A stretch of 64,000 bases of DNA from Wuchereria bancrofti (GCA_005281725.1 SSBO01000012.1:5533564-5597563); one strand, 5' to 3'. Shown: positions 15,001 through 28,988, counted from the stretch's first letter. Notes: a model not told the origin generated them from the sequence alone. A program made the numbers and translations.

Positions 15001-18000
15001 AAATTGCCACCTGCGCATAAATGGAGCATTCTTTTATTTTTTAAAACGTCGGCCGTAAAGTTATTTGAGGTTACATTCGAATTAATTGTTGTTGAAATCC
15101 GATTACGCTGGTGATTACCTAAAAACGATTTGTGCCAAGAAATTTTCAGCATTAAGCTGAAATACAAAATGTCTGAAAACAATGTAGCAAAAAATGTTTG
15201 AACAAATACCTTTCTCCAGCACTTCCATTTGTCCACTTCTATGCTTTACATTTTCAGAGATCTCAGGGACAACGATCTCATCGAAATCACCAAGAGAAGT
15301 ATCTTCTAAAAATTGGAAATCAAATTCCTCATGAACGAAAATGTGGGAAACAAACTTCAATTGTCAATTTCCACTAGCTTTCAAAATATCAGAGAACAGT
15401 TCCCCAAGAGTTAATCAAAAAAAATTAAGAAGACAAAAGTGAAATGAGTAAATTCATAAACAAAAATTGATTTAATGATTGGGAAATTTTTTGACCGCTT
15501 CCCTGTTGCTTTTCTTATTCTTTGGTGAAGTATTTGAGAAAAAAAAATTTCCAGTATTAAGAAATACAATAAAACACAGAACTTAAAGGTAAAATAAAAA
15601 GATCTTATGGAAAAGATCTCATAATGTTATATTCTGCTATTAATATTAATAACAGAGCTATCATAAAAAAAAGAAAACTAACCATTATTATTCAGCGTAC
15701 TGAGTGAGGTGCTGTCCTTTTCACAAATCATTCGATCAACTAAAACACTCAATTCACTGGAAGTACCGGAAAGTAGTTTGTTCAGTTGACGTTCACTCGT
15801 AACTGGAACGTTATTTACAGCAAGAACAACGTCACCTTAAATTAACACATTCTGCATCATAAGAAATGGAATAAAATGATTTTGAAAAGGAATTAATGCC
15901 TGTACCTGCTTTAAAACCGCATCTTTCAGCGGAGGAAGAGCTTTCCACAGTTGAAACTTGAACGGATCTGACTCCTGTGTTGGAAATGAGCTAAAAAAAC
16001 CTGTTCAGAATTGGTGATAACAAAAACGAATGGAGGAATACACTATACAAAAAGTATTGGATTGGATTATTCGCAGCCTCCAAGATTTTCAGAACCAAAA
16101 TCGCTCTAGCTCTCAATAAAGATATGTCGGGCATTGAAAATATTTGTAAACATCATTCACTAATAAAGGCTGAATTCTAAAAGAAAATTTAAGAAGCTCA
16201 GCAACAACTAAGAAAGGTAAAACAGCATGACGCGGTAGGACAGGTGCGAAAATACTCTCTATAAAGGAATAAAACTTGAAGAAGAAGGTACAAAAGGTCC
16301 AATTATTACACAAATATCCGCAGGATTACAAGAAAATATATAGCTCATCACATCAGTTCTTATATAAAAAGCCTACCTGAGTATTTTCCTGAACAGAATC
16401 AGAACGCAAAGTCGGGACGATATCCAATATGATTTTCAAAAGTAAACGAAAGTAAACGACGAATATAAAGTGACTATCAACTTTCTTTTTAAAAACCACT
16501 GTGAAGCTGACTAAACGCTATTCAGGAAAAAAAAAGCATTACACGGAGACTATTACCACTCAAATCAATCTGCCCACAAATGACTCCAATTTCTTTGAGA
16601 AGATATATACCGAGACTTCCTTATGTACACAAATATGTGGCTGGAGCAATCTAGCAAGTTAAAGCTTATGCGACAAATTAATCGCCGTCGCGGCAAATTA
16701 ATCTCCATCCAATATATTGTATTCATCAAGAATAACATTAACGAAACTCGATGAACGCTAACAAGTAGCCGAAAAACCCTAAATTTTCACTATAATAAGT
16801 ATATAAGTATATTGTTTTTAGCATTTCAAAATCTCGACCACAACTACGAAGGGAAAAATTTCCTTTTCTTTTCCCTGTTCATAACAATGTCTATATGTCC
16901 AAATACTGATTTTCTGTTGAAAAAATAGTCAGCAAAAGTGGAAAATAGTACAGATCAGAAGTTAAACGCTGTAGGGCTACTCTTCGCTAGGATTCTTCAT
17001 TAAAAATAAGAACAAGAAAAAAGGAGACAATTATTTTCGAAACAAAAAGGCGTCATGAAAAAAAAAAAGAAATGAGTACCTGAAAAAAGATATGAAAACT
17101 AAATAACAAGTACCCTAATAATAATATCACTTATGAATCTAACACCTTATCATTAAGATTTGGAAGAGTTAGAAAAATCACGATTTCCTCCTCCTCACAA
17201 CTGGGGAAAAAATGCATAAAGCGAAAACTTTTAGAATGAATTTACTTTCGAAAATGTCAACCCAATCGACTCACTAGTACCGTGCCGATTAAAATTTAAT
17301 AATACGGTAATGCATCGTGTTGAACTTTTGCTTGCATCTTCCATTAGCGGTCGATGATCTGTTTAATAAGCATATATATCAGATTTAAGTTATTTTTCAA
17401 ACGGTTGACATATTTTATTTTCTTGAATCAGCAAACAAGGATATGGAAACAGTTCTACATTCCTATATGAAAAGTTTGCACTGTTTTTTTTAAATTATTT
17501 ACGAAACATCGTATTTTATCTAGTATCTAAAGATAAATAATGCAAAATCAAGAATGAAGTCATTTTACCTATAGATACAACACAGAAAACCTCTGAATTT
17601 CCGTTACTGACCAAAGCGGTGTTCAGTCTTGTACATCGTAAAACCGTAACTTCTAACAAACCCGTTGTTTTAATATATTCAAAAGAATCTGAAACAGATC
17701 ATTTCTCTAAAAAAATATAGTTCGAAAAAAAATATATATATACATAGTATATAAATATATATATAGTATAGCTACTACAATATTGCTATTAAGAAAACAG
17801 TGGCAATAAATGCAAATATTTTATGATATTTATACACCAGTTCGTTTAACTCCGTTAACTTTTTTTTTAAACTCCGGTGTAGAGGCACACAATTTAATTG
17901 AATAACTGAATATCGGTCTAAACCGCTCAGTGTTATCTTAACAATCTTCTGCCTGTAGGTTTTGAAGATTGTCTAGTCATTATCATTCATCGTACATCAG

Positions 18001-19898
18001 CAGTGAAATACCATGATAGCATTTTTGACTTTAAAACATTTGGAGATCGCCGTATATAAGTTACCTGTAGATGGAGAAGGCTGATATAAGGGATTAGGAA
18101 ATAGAGGACGATATCGAATCTTGTAGTTCGGCCAAACATGCTTACGTTGAACCATACGTCTAAATTTCTGTGTAATGAAAGGTATGAGATGTTTTACTTG
18201 TTTGCCTTGCCATTGTGAGTCAACCTGAAAAACAGCACTCTGCCTTGACGATTTAACGAATTGTCAATTCTCAATTCTCTTACAATTTTGTGCATTATCA
18301 CCATCATATATGAAAAAAAAAAACCAAAATACCACTACGAAACTGTAGCACAGATCTCACTTGGAATTCCAGCGTTGGCATATCAATAAATGCAAAGACC
18401 CAATGAGTAAAAGGCTCACGAGTCAGTTTCAACCGGATTTTTCCAGAAAGACGGGTGAGCTAAATGCATTAATAAGTAAAAAATCACATGGATATACAAT
18501 GCTAAATGATCAATGGTCCAAAGTTACTTCGATCTTGATAACCAGAAAATGAAATGAAAACCTTGATTGATAGTTGCGCAAATCGCCCAAACAGCATACT
18601 AACATCAACACAACTTTGAAAACCCCCGCTATAATCTATATCAGCAAGCAATTTTAATGTCTGGAAAAGAAATATTTTCTAACATATTTCTGTTTCGCTT
18701 TTTTCTATTTCTAACATATTTCATAAACACGATAAGTGTAATTTCAGTACTGACAAAAGACTAACCGAACTCAATATATGATATATATATATATATATAT
18801 ACACATTAGTAACTCGTCATCTAACAAATGTTGGCTTATTTTGTATTTAACTGCGTTTCTCGGAATATGAGACATAAGATTTAACAATGAAGTGAAAATA
18901 CCTTAAAATTTTCATCTTGCGACAGTTCATAGTCTTCCACACGTATTGATTTGATCACTGGGGATTTGCAGCCAATCGATAGATCCCTAATACGAATATC
19001 CTAAAACAGAAATGTTTTAAAGAGAAGAAAAATGTTTTCCAAAGATTGTAAGTTGGCATCAATGGATCGAAAACTTCATCTAGTCTGCATTTCAAAACAA
19101 CTGCTTCAACATTTTCCAATGTAAATCTATATATATATTTTAAGATTTTAGCATTGCAAAAACTTCATATTTCTCGCAAATTTCATTCACTTGGAAATTA
19201 GGAAGTCTTTGATTGAAGGTGATTTCTTTGACTATTGAGCGGTTAGAATTACGATGGAACTGATAATATTGTGATAGATGGCACAGCTCCTAGAGCTGCG
19301 AGGAAGGAAGGATTAATAGCAAGATCCAGAGATAAATCTGATGTACTTGTACTATTCTAAAAATCATTTCCAGAATTGAAATAGACCTGTATGAGACGAC
19401 CAGCAGTATTTCGAGTGGTTAGATCACTAAGCTCCAACTGAAGCTTTCTGTGGATCCACCTAAGATATAAAAACACGTAATAATCAACTGTATCCATAAA
19501 GAATATAATTAAACTAAATTAAACTCTGAATTGAATCAAAACTAAATTAAAATACCTTCGTAATCGACGAGTATCCCTGTGTTCTTGGAATAGAAAATGA
19601 AGAATAAGACTCAGATTGAAGCATGATTCCCACTCAGAAACTCGACTTTCATCATTCCCTTCCTTCAAAAACTGTCTCAATTCCTGAAAAGCACATTCTT
19701 AAATAAAGAAAGCATTGTGCACTATTCTAACTCCCCTTTAGAGCCAGAAAAAATTACCTCAGGAAGGCGAAGTGGCTGAAATCGGTCAATTATTATGGAG
19801 TGTGAAGAGATTTCACCGAAAGGATTGAATAGCAATACATAAATGATTAAAAGCATTAAAACTGCGCCAACAAAGACGCCCCATAAGAATCCTAACAT
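9011..19898 (-). CDS. pdzd-8: PDZD8-like ER membrane-contact lipid-transfer tether
   Basis: PDZD8 is an ER-anchored protein that moves lipids and tethers ER to other organelles. Thirty exons give 3585 coding bases (about 1194 residues; human 1154): 19898-19758, 19683-19556, 19459-19387, 19000-18902, 18660-18562, 18459-18361, 18224-18065, 17688-17569, 17358-17246, 15990-15906, 15835-15683, 15305-15210, 15118-14893, 14730-14631, 14540-14475, 14411-14256, 14190-14059, 13702-13629, 13556-13472, 12613-12452, 12354-12272, 12181-12047, 11815-11712, 11640-11489, 10832-10754, 10270-10139, 10068-10016, 9862-9689, 9424-9263, 9154-9011. Order: N-terminal membrane segment (MLGFLWGVFVGAVLMLLIIY), SMP domain (EPFTHWVFAF, RKHVWPNYKIRYRPLFPNP), C2-like strand region, PDZ (KAGDVVLAVNNVPV), second C2-like block, C1 zinc finger (ICAVCRRKVW, CTSCLLVCHNKC), and a helical C-terminus (LEDRLQALAVLMLHY). 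Phases agree throughout. Acceptors at 14730, 14540, 14190 and 10832 are the weakest. Confidence 0.9.
18780..18801. repeat. (AT)n microsatellite
   Basis: Uninterrupted alternating A and T in an intron of the pdzd-8 gene, between its SMP-domain exons. Confidence 0.9.
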
Positions 19899-22800
19899 TT
19901 ACATCAATGACAGTATCGCCACCATATAATATTCACTCAGTTTCTTCGGTTATTTCTCTAGCAGTAGCTGAAAATACAATTATTATTAACATTTACTGAT
20001 AAAAGGTGTTTATCCCTCGGCACCATGTCAACAAATGTCGCTGGTGATTTTTTAATTTGTCGGAGACTACAAATCGGAAGGAGCCTACATGTATGAAATT
20101 ATATGTTATAGTTAAACTATCACAACTTCTATACGAACACCAGCAATATGGCATTTACGTTGTCTCGCACAATACTCTCACCTACCTCATCCACTCACAG
20201 TAGAGGAGATCGAAATTTCATTTGTCAAATCCTTTTGGCTTGAGGTTTCGTAACACTCAGAGATTAAGAACAAACACAAACTGAGTTGCTGCTGAACGAT
20301 CTCCACACCAGATAATATCAATGAGCATGGCTTCTTGCAAAAGTCTACCTATTGCAAAATACCAGTCGTTTACCTAAAGCCTAAGGTAGCAGATGACATA
20401 GTTCAGAGGTCTTTCTAAGGGACGGTGTGAAGAAGAAAGTATCTCATATCCAAACATATTGTAATGATTGGAATTGAAGATTTGTATTTCGATCAGCAAA
20501 AGAGTAATTTTAAAGTAAACAGAATTACTATCCAAATAGTCCCAATCATCTATATCTGTAACCTATATCTTTTCTATATTTGCAAAGAACAGCGCTACTT
20601 CCTTACTATCAGTTTCTTAAAAAACCCAAGATCGTAAAAAACCCCCCAAGATGTAATGTTTTTATGATATGGATCTCAGTTTTTTTCGTCCTACCGCACG
20701 CTGCTTATATAGTTTCCCACGTATCTTGATGTCAAAGTCCTACATAGTAAACAAAATGTTGTTCTCACTGCGTAAAACACATGCAGTAACGTAATCTGAC
20801 GACCAGCACACTACTACCTGTACCAGCCCGAATTGAGCTCTACAATTGCTACTTTATCAATTATAAGCGGTCACACAAGAACGCTGGAACATGTGGAAGT
20901 ATTTCGGCTCGAAAACTTCCCGAGTCCACATTTTTTTCATAACCTTAAAAATAGCACATACCTCAGTCTGAAAAACACCCTTAACTGCACACGTCACAGA
21001 AATAGTACATGCCTTCAGTTTGAAAAAAGTATGTCATTTAATGACAGTATCTATTGAACCGCACCAGTTACTGACATACACTGTGTTATGGTGAAAGCAA
21101 TATACTGACTGTCAGCATGTGTTAAGAGACTAATGTAAAATCCTCAGCCCCAAGTACACTTAGTTTTGTACAAAACAACGGACTTGAATCTCATCCCGTC
21201 GCGTATTGGATGTGAACTCCGATGAGATCGTTTATGTGCTTCTTGATATATACAGAGCGAAAAGAGACAGATAAGACTAACACAAGGAAGGACAACAGTA
21301 TATCTCGCATTTTTTCTTTTATTCTTTGTAAAAAAATGCGTAAACACACAAGATTACAGTAATCTCAAATATATGCAAAATCAACGAGGTCATCATTGCT
21401 AAACCAGTTGCAGTGATATTACTTAGCAAAGCACAAAATGAAGGCCGTGACAGTGTAAACCACCTTTCCCATACTCACCCCACGTTTCTGGGTACTATCA
21501 TAAGGAATGATGCCTACCTATTCTGGCAAAACCATTACCTTAAAAATACCCTTGCTGAATCTCTTGATATAAAAAAAATGGTTCTACTGGTCCTAAAGTT
21601 TATGAGACTTTATTTGTCCACTGCACTTACACTTCAGTTTTTAACGTGGACTTCTATGAGAAAAATGGGAAAAGACTTCCAACACCTATGGGCATATATC
21701 ATCAGGACCATCGAAATGTTAAACGAGGCGTAACACCTTCACCACTTTAAAAGGAAATAAGGGACCCAATTGATTTAAAAAGTTCATCCCCAAAACGTGG
21801 CAACATTATTCAGAAAAACCTGAGGATAAATAAGCATATTATACAAACTCCACAAAATGCACTTACTTTACATATAACACACAAAAAGTTTGTACTGTAC
21901 AACTTCAAATATCATTATCTACAGTTCGGCCATAATCTTTGTTAATGGATAGCTGCAAAGAATTAAAAATGCAACAGGTTATAGCCAGTGAAAATAAAAA
22001 CAAACCAAAACACGAATCATCTCCAAAATCCTCAAGCACATTCGCAAAAATAAAACGTTCTATCTGCTGCATGAATATGCTATAAATAAACATTTCACAA
22101 TACCAGCGTACTTCATCAACTTTAGGATTTCATGACAAAGAAAATATAAGGATACCACCAACCATATATCAGCTTCGAATACATTAGCTGTGCGCGAAGT
22201 ACAAACAAGATACTCCCTGAACTCCATAAAACTTTCCCCTCAAATGTTCCAGGTAGAATACTCTCAGATAATTCTCAAACGCTACAACTGAATTACTTGT
22301 CTTACTTCTACTTCCGCTTCCACAGTATAACATTAAATGTGAGAAATTTATAGTTCTGCACATTAATGCCACTAGAGTGACTACATTGTAATTCCTTGGA
22401 AAAACAAAACTCTAATGGAAAATATAACATCTGCACTCACAGAAGTATGCTGTCATGAAAAATAACACATTCACAGACACCCATCCTTCGGCAGCGCAGT
22501 CATTAAGAAATCCATATAATCCAAAAGTTATAAAATGACCAGAGAGAATGAACAATAAACAATATGAGCTGGACAACTATTGTCGAGAAAACGCTCCTTA
22601 AAATTATTACGTTAATGGCAATTGTAATGCCACTAACTTCTTTCCCGAATCAGCACTACATTATTTTTGAAACAGCGATTTTCTTTCTTTTTTTGAATTC
22701 ATTGATCATACTAGCAGCAAACATTCACTTCCTAGATTAAATGCTTCTAGAACAAAGCATACATTGCATATGTCCGAAAGTGATCATGACAATGTAGTGA

Positions 22801-23273
22801 CAAGCAATTATAAACGAAGCAATCATGAACTGCAAGAGAAAAAAGCTTCATAAACAAAGCGCACCTGACAAGATACTTGATTTAGTAAGCAAAGACAATA
22901 TGCAATGCATTATTTGCAGCGAAACCCTGCAGAAATAAGTAAATCACTGCTTATCTCAATGCTCTAAAAATGTTTAAACCTCCAATCTCGCTATGTAAAG
23001 ATGTTCGACTGACTCACAACTACAGCAATCCACATTATAATAGGTTTCAGTCTAATCAGAGCAACCTACAACAATGAATATAACTTGCGAGCCTAACTGC
23101 CTTTACAAAAAGACATCAGATGAAACAGACGACAAGCACAAACTACCGGAAATGATCCAACAAAATAAATCAGAGACAATATAGTTCTGATGAGCATGAA
23201 CAATGTTCATAAGAAAGCATTCATACTCTTTATTTCTTTTGAAAAAAAAAAAAAAAAAAAAAACTCTACAAAG
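19899..23273. other. Intergenic: 5' flank of pdzd-8 and 3' flank of sir-2.1
   Basis: No exon could be supported. An imperfect direct repeat of about 27 bases occurs near 20947-20973 and 21000-21027 (cores aatagcacatacctcag and aatagtacatgccttcag). A 106-codon plus-strand frame at 21413-21733 lacks recognisable content. Promoter elements for pdzd-8 must lie just right of 19898 but none is identifiable by eye. Confidence 0.4.
23242..23263. repeat. Poly(A) tract of about 22 bases
   Basis: Run of A on the plus strand (T on the transcribed minus strand) just past the sir-2.1 stop codon, therefore inside its presumed 3' untranslated region. Confidence 0.9.
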
Positions 23274-26200
23274 TTACAAAAGTAAGTGATTTGAAGCACT
23301 GGTCCTGACCAAACCATGTGTAGTTTCCTCCCCCGTTTGAACAGTAATTGTCTGTAAAAAAGGTTCCAATCGTACACTTAATCTGTTTCCGGCGCATGAA
23401 CTTTCAGCACTATATTTAGTCTCCAGATCCATTTTTGGAGGACAAGAGCTGGATCTCTCATCACTACCAGCTCTTGCAGGAGAAGACTCCTCCAACGACA
23501 TTGTTCTAACGCCAACATTGCAATAAATTTCTTCCTGATTTGTTACACTTTCTCCTGAATTCGAGCTGCTTGATGCAGCTGAACTGTGGTAATGTTCCGA
23601 AAGCTGACGAAATATATCATCATCTTTATCGTAATACATTTCTGCACCAGGGAATATGTTTTTGTTTGGCACTATCTATAAAAGTCAATACATAATGAAA
23701 GAATAGTAAGAACACGCATTTTTGTAAACAAACCGCGTTACTAATGTTATATCTGTATTGGTACCAGTTGAGATTATTCGCACAAGAGAAGAAAAACAGA
23801 TTTTGGCATCATCAAAATGTTAAGATACTTCTATTCTTTCTTTTTAAATTTTTAAAAATTTAAAGAATTAGCAACTCAGCGCGATAATTTAGCACTTTTA
23901 ACACCAAAAACTATGATTTCTCATACCTTCTACAGAGACTATGGCATTCATTTTGAATAAGTTTTGCAGTAAATCCGAAATCTCATCTTCCTGCTTTTCT
24001 CATTTATAAGTCAAATTACTTACAAGAAAAAAAAAACTGATAAACCACTAAAAAACTGTAAAGATTTATTTCTTTACATGAACAAAAGGAAGACTTAAAA
24101 AGATAAAAACGGTGAAGTACGAGAACTCACAAAAAGATAACCATCAACAGGAAGTTTCGACCCCACACTAACATATCGTGCATCCCACATTGATGGCATT
24201 CCTTCTTTCAGTCGTGCTCGCTTAACTGTTGGTTGATCCAGCAACTTCTAAAAAGAGTGAGCAGCATTATCCGGAAGCTGGAATATAATGAACGGAAGAC
24301 CATTATGTTTGTGGTAGAGGATACTTTTTAAGCTTAAACTGACAAAGATGTGTTAATGACAAACATCTAATGAATAAAAAAGTAAATTTAATGTGAACCT
24401 TGAACTGAATTTCGTTAATGGCCTTTCGAAGAGTTGCCTTCTCGTAAATTTCTTCGACTGCGGCAGGATCACTGGAGTTTGTTTTAAATCGACCTTAAAA
24501 AAAGTACTTTCTCTAGATCTTCATACATAAAGAACTTACTACTTAAAATGTTACATAACAGATTTAAATTTTACCTTTTCTGAAAATATCAGTATAAGGA
24601 GGACCCAAAACCAAAGCTAATTGAGCCACAATGTCATCACAATTACCCAGCAACTCGATATCAGTAGCATAATGAGGTAAAGATTCACGATTGATAAGTA
24701 TCTGTGGGACTTCGGGATTAACATTGTATGGCAAAAGTGCAACTGGTTGCACTTTCAAAGATGAACCGATAACTACAACCAAATCCACCTGAAAAATCAA
24801 ACCCTCTTAATACCAACTGAAAACATATAATAAAAGATCCCAGTTAACTTATCTTGGAATGTAAGCATTACAACTTGTAAGAATTTATAAAATTTTTCAT
24901 TATATTAGTCTACTATCAGCTCTTTCTAACTTTAGGAAGACGAAAAGAAACTGCACACCATTTCTCTGTCCTCAGCCATTTTTTCATGGAAATCATCCGA
25001 GAGATCTTCACCGAAAAAAACTATGTCGGGTTTCATGACTCCTTCCGGATGACTGCACACACGACACATAGCAACACGCTGCAAATAATACGGATTATAC
25101 TTAAATACTTCATGAAAATAACAATAAAAAAGGGAAGATATTTCTCATAATAAAGCTATATATTATAAATACAATTTTCTTTTAATGACATACGAACTTA
25201 AACCTAACATTACAAATGTTTTTTTAAAAAATTAAGGGGAAAGAAAAACTCTATTAAAAAGTACTCCTGAATCAATGTCTTCTCGAATTGCTTCGCTATC
25301 GACTTTTAAACCACAGTTCCGACAAGTGGCAGTTGCAAACGATCCTAAATGAGCGAAAATTATCAACAACAGATCAAAAAACTGTGACAGTTTCAGCAGA
25401 ATCTCCATGAAATGTTAAACAGTCGGCTTCACTGCTAAGATGTTAGAACATATACCTCTGACAGAATTTGGGGGTACCAGTAGATTATATATTTAGACTT
25501 ATATCATTATTTCTAGTATGACGCTGAGACGTATTTAATGCTGTATGAAACTTATTGCAAAACAAATATACCATGGCACTGTACAATGCGTTTGATTCCA
25601 GCTACTTGCTCCAAAGTATCAATATTTTGAGTGTAATTTCTCAGCAATTTTCCACTGTCTTCGAGTGCCTTGATGAAGTAATGGCACATGGAAGCTTCAT
25701 AGCGACCAGGGAATAATTCCTTGAATACGATTCATTCAATCAATGTTCAAATCTCTTCAGAAGACATAAGGCTGGCGGTGTGAGACCAAATGCGAGGACA
25801 AAAACTGAAGCACCATACAAATTTTACGGGTTGCCTGCGAAGTACGAAAACAATAAAAACTAGTTGAAAGAAAGAATAAGATAATACCCTCGCAAATTCG
25901 AAAAATGGTTTCGGATTTTTACTGAAATAATTGATATCAAACATAGCAGTTGGATCAGGAAGATCAGGATATTCGATGTGAAGCCGCGCGTATACACCAT
26001 TTCTACTTCGGAAATCTGGTATACCACAGGATACAGAAACACCAGCGCCAGTCAACACCAGGATGCGGCTACACCTGGAAACAGCAAAAAATTGTTTTCC
26101 TTTCGTAGTAATAAAATATTTCAAAGAGAATTTGTCAAATTTCCCAAAACTATCGTACGTGGAATAACCTTTTAAAAAGTTCAACTGCATCATCAAATGA

Positions 26201-28134
26201 ATTGAATTCTGATAATTTCGTGCGTCTAGGTCGTTCACTGTATAAAATCTTTTGAATAATGCGATATAAATCTTGCTCGCAAAGATTTTCTGGTAGATTA
26301 ACATGCGGCAACAAGCAACGAACAACATCTCTTGCCGATCCATCTAAAGTGAATTAACGTAGTATATTTCCTAAGTATATAACAGAACTGAGCTAAACAG
26401 TTAATGTTAAGAACATCTACCACAGTCAACGATAAATATTAAAGGCGGTATTTTAACGTTAAAAATTCATGGCCCTATACGACGATATACAATTGAGTTT
26501 GCAACAATCTGTAACCAGCATGAAGAAAAGTTTCACTTTTTTCAATCCAGTAGATTAGGTACCTAATTTTCACCAAAAAAAGACAAAAATGGATTTGAAA
26601 GCGTGTAGATCACTAATAAAAAAAATTCTGAAAGATAGAATGCATATTCATATCCCAGTGGTATCATAGAACTGCCTACATGTCCAGATCTAAAAACAAC
26701 GAATGCCAAATGAAATATGTACTTCCGAACCTTAACTAAATCAAGTGTTATAAACACGAACCGAAACTAGGCAGAAAAAGTAATTTATAGTCAAGTGACA
26801 CAATAAACCAGTAATTTTTTGATACAATTGAACTCCAAACTACGTTAGTACAGGTTTTGCATAAGATAAATCTGTCAACAAAATGAACGATTTCAAAAAA
26901 TTCAACATTGGAAGATCCTAGCACATTCTGGTATTCCATGAAGCGGGATGCAATTTTATGCATCAAACGTATATGAAAAGTAATCATTTCAAAGCGAAAA
27001 GAAGCTTGGAGGAGATGGGCTGTTTGTTGACCTTGATCGTAGTACCAGAACTGAACGGGACTAAAGGATTAGAGATACAATACGGATTTAACCTTTTACA
27101 AGCACTATAACCAAATGCAGTTAGCAAGTGGTAAAAGACCGTATTCTTGACAAAACTGGCTTTCAGTATGCAGTCATTTATTGCTCATATTTCCATAATG
27201 GTGAGGCCTAATAGAAACTAGTGAGAAACTTTTCACTATTCACAGCAAGGTCAGCACCAATGTAACTCATGTTGTAAATATTCTAAAAAATATATAAAGC
27301 TTAGTTCAAGTCAGTAATTAAAAAGCTGAAGTAAAATACAAGAATGCTAACGAAAATACTTAAGATTCCTTAAATGCACAGAGCAGTGTGAGGAGTGACA
27401 AACAGGGACGGATACAATTTTCATACATTTCTAAAAAAAATTGCATTCAAATACCGAATCCAACTAACAAAAAAAATTCAAATAACTCCAAAATTGAATG
27501 AAATCAACATCATGATGCAGTTACAGGGGTACAAATATATTTCATATGAAGGAGTGAAATTTGTAAAAGCAGTATGCAGAAGATCAAGTTACGTAAAAAT
27601 AAAATAATAAGCACTCAGCCTTCATTACAAAAAAAGCTTATGCAACGGAACACTGATTTTTAATCCGAATTTCGTTTTCAAAAATACATAAGATGTATTT
27701 GGAAAGAGTCCTAACGGACTTAATTATCGACCCGCATAGACAAAAATATTAGAAACGCAAGGAAAAATTGGCTTAAAAACGAAGAAAATGAAATATGTAA
27801 CTCACTTTCACCGCTTACTTCGTCGACAGCAGATAAATCACCAGAATCAGCGGACGAATCACCAGAATCTGTTAATCCCTGGATTTGGATAGCAGAATTG
27901 CCCATGGATGAAGAATTTGTAACGGAATTGGAATATGTATCGGTTTCGGTCCTCATATTGCCGTCTAGTATAATGTTTTCACCTGAACCAAATTTCATCA
28001 GCTTCACTTTACAAATGCTTATTTCAGCGACAGTGTGGAACTTTAACTTATTTCGGATGTCAAGCAATTCAACTTGTACTGATCGCGGCGTTGAAAAGAA
28101 CCGAGCAGTATCATCTGCAGACGTTCTGCAACGA
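23274..28134 (-). CDS. sir-2.1: SIRT1/SIR-2.1 NAD-dependent protein deacetylase
   Basis: Nuclear NAD+-dependent deacetylase of the SIRT1 class. Exons: 28134-27806, 26343-26169, 26074-25888, 25719-25572, 25344-25265, 25078-24959, 24788-24575, 24493-24399, 24247-24131 and 23675-23274 (stop). Diagnostic text: the NAD loop GAGVSVSCGIPDFRSRNGVY, YTQNIDTLEQVAGI, catalytic histidine in QCHGSFATAT, zinc-ligand pairs CRNC and CRVC, VVVIGSSLKVQPVALLP, and ILINRESLPHYATDIELLGN. The last exon carries PNKNIFPGAEMYYDKDDD, resembling the SIRT1 C-terminal ESA element, then a serine-rich tail. The first in-frame ATG of exon 1 is at 27998, giving 576 residues (C. elegans about 607). The same exon stays open and protein-like up to an acceptor at 28134, so an upstream coding exon not found here may exist; 28134 marks the exon border, not a proven start. 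Confidence 0.92.
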
Positions 28135-28715
28135 CTGGAGAACAAACAATAGCACTAAGAAAACCTACTTCCCAGCTCATTTCCACAACCACCTGAATGC
28201 ATGAATATGACACGAAATGACAGATTAACCTGAAAAGACATCTAAGAATGCATGCATACGATGAACGAAGAAAATTAATTTGTCAGTAATATCTAACAAA
28301 GTAAAACCAGCACACAACTCATAGCTTATTAAACAATTTCCTCCGTAGAGTATGAACTTCGAGAAGTATAGCCTATTCAAAAAGAACAACTTTATGCGAT
28401 ATCATGCCCGTAGTAATGAACACAGAGCTCAAACTATACAGCTTGTCCTCACTACTTTCTTCAGCTTGTCTTTACAATGTTTTGATATATAGCTATGAAT
28501 AGTATACAGTTATTTCCTTTCCTCCCTCACCCACACCCCCTCTCATGTCCAGTCCAAACCTTCCTTTACCTAAAACTAAACATCATATTAAAATGTCTTT
28601 ACCGGTGTATTCACGGCCCGTTATATTTGGTCAACGGGTGCCTTGGACAGGTTCGGCATCAAGGAAATTCGGTGATGCTCATTTCCAACATTTTCAGATT
28701 CATGGCGGATTCAAT

Positions 28716-28988
28716 TTATGGACGGATGACATATTGTTGGACGTAAATATCCAGTGATGTATTATCAAGCATTATTGTTGGATTTCGACAACTGGCTCCC
28801 CTTGCAGTCACCGTGAAAAAATTCATTTTCATAATTGGACTTGGCATGGTGTTATAGCGATCTGCATCTGCGATTAACTTTTTAATTTTGTAAATCAGTT
28901 CATCTTGCATTCTGCATCGTGTAGTCTGTTTTGAATTAGTTGTACTAGTCAACACACTACTGTTGTACTTGTCGCTGCAGTTCTCCAT
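28716..28988 (-). CDS. Possible small gene or upstream exon, unrecognised
   Basis: Complete 90-codon frame starting MENCSDKYNSSVLTSTTNSK and ending YVIRP. A good acceptor (TTTTCCCAG) lies 6 bases before the ATG, which would suit trans-splicing or an internal exon. It is co-oriented with sir-2.1 and about 0.6 kb upstream of that gene's first recognised exon, so it could be a separate small gene, an operon partner or a 5' exon. No domain is recognised. A plus-strand frame at 28593-28757 overlaps it. Low certainty. Confidence 0.3.
   Translation of the reverse strand: MENCSDKYNSSVLTSTTNSKQTTRCRMQDELIYKIKKLIADADRYNTMPSPIMKMNFFTVTARGASCRNPTIMLDNTSLDIYVQQYVIRP

Noticed and set aside
21413..21733. 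106-codon plus-strand frame
   Set aside because: No recognisable domain, splice context or upstream signal; a length like this occurs by chance in 64 kb.
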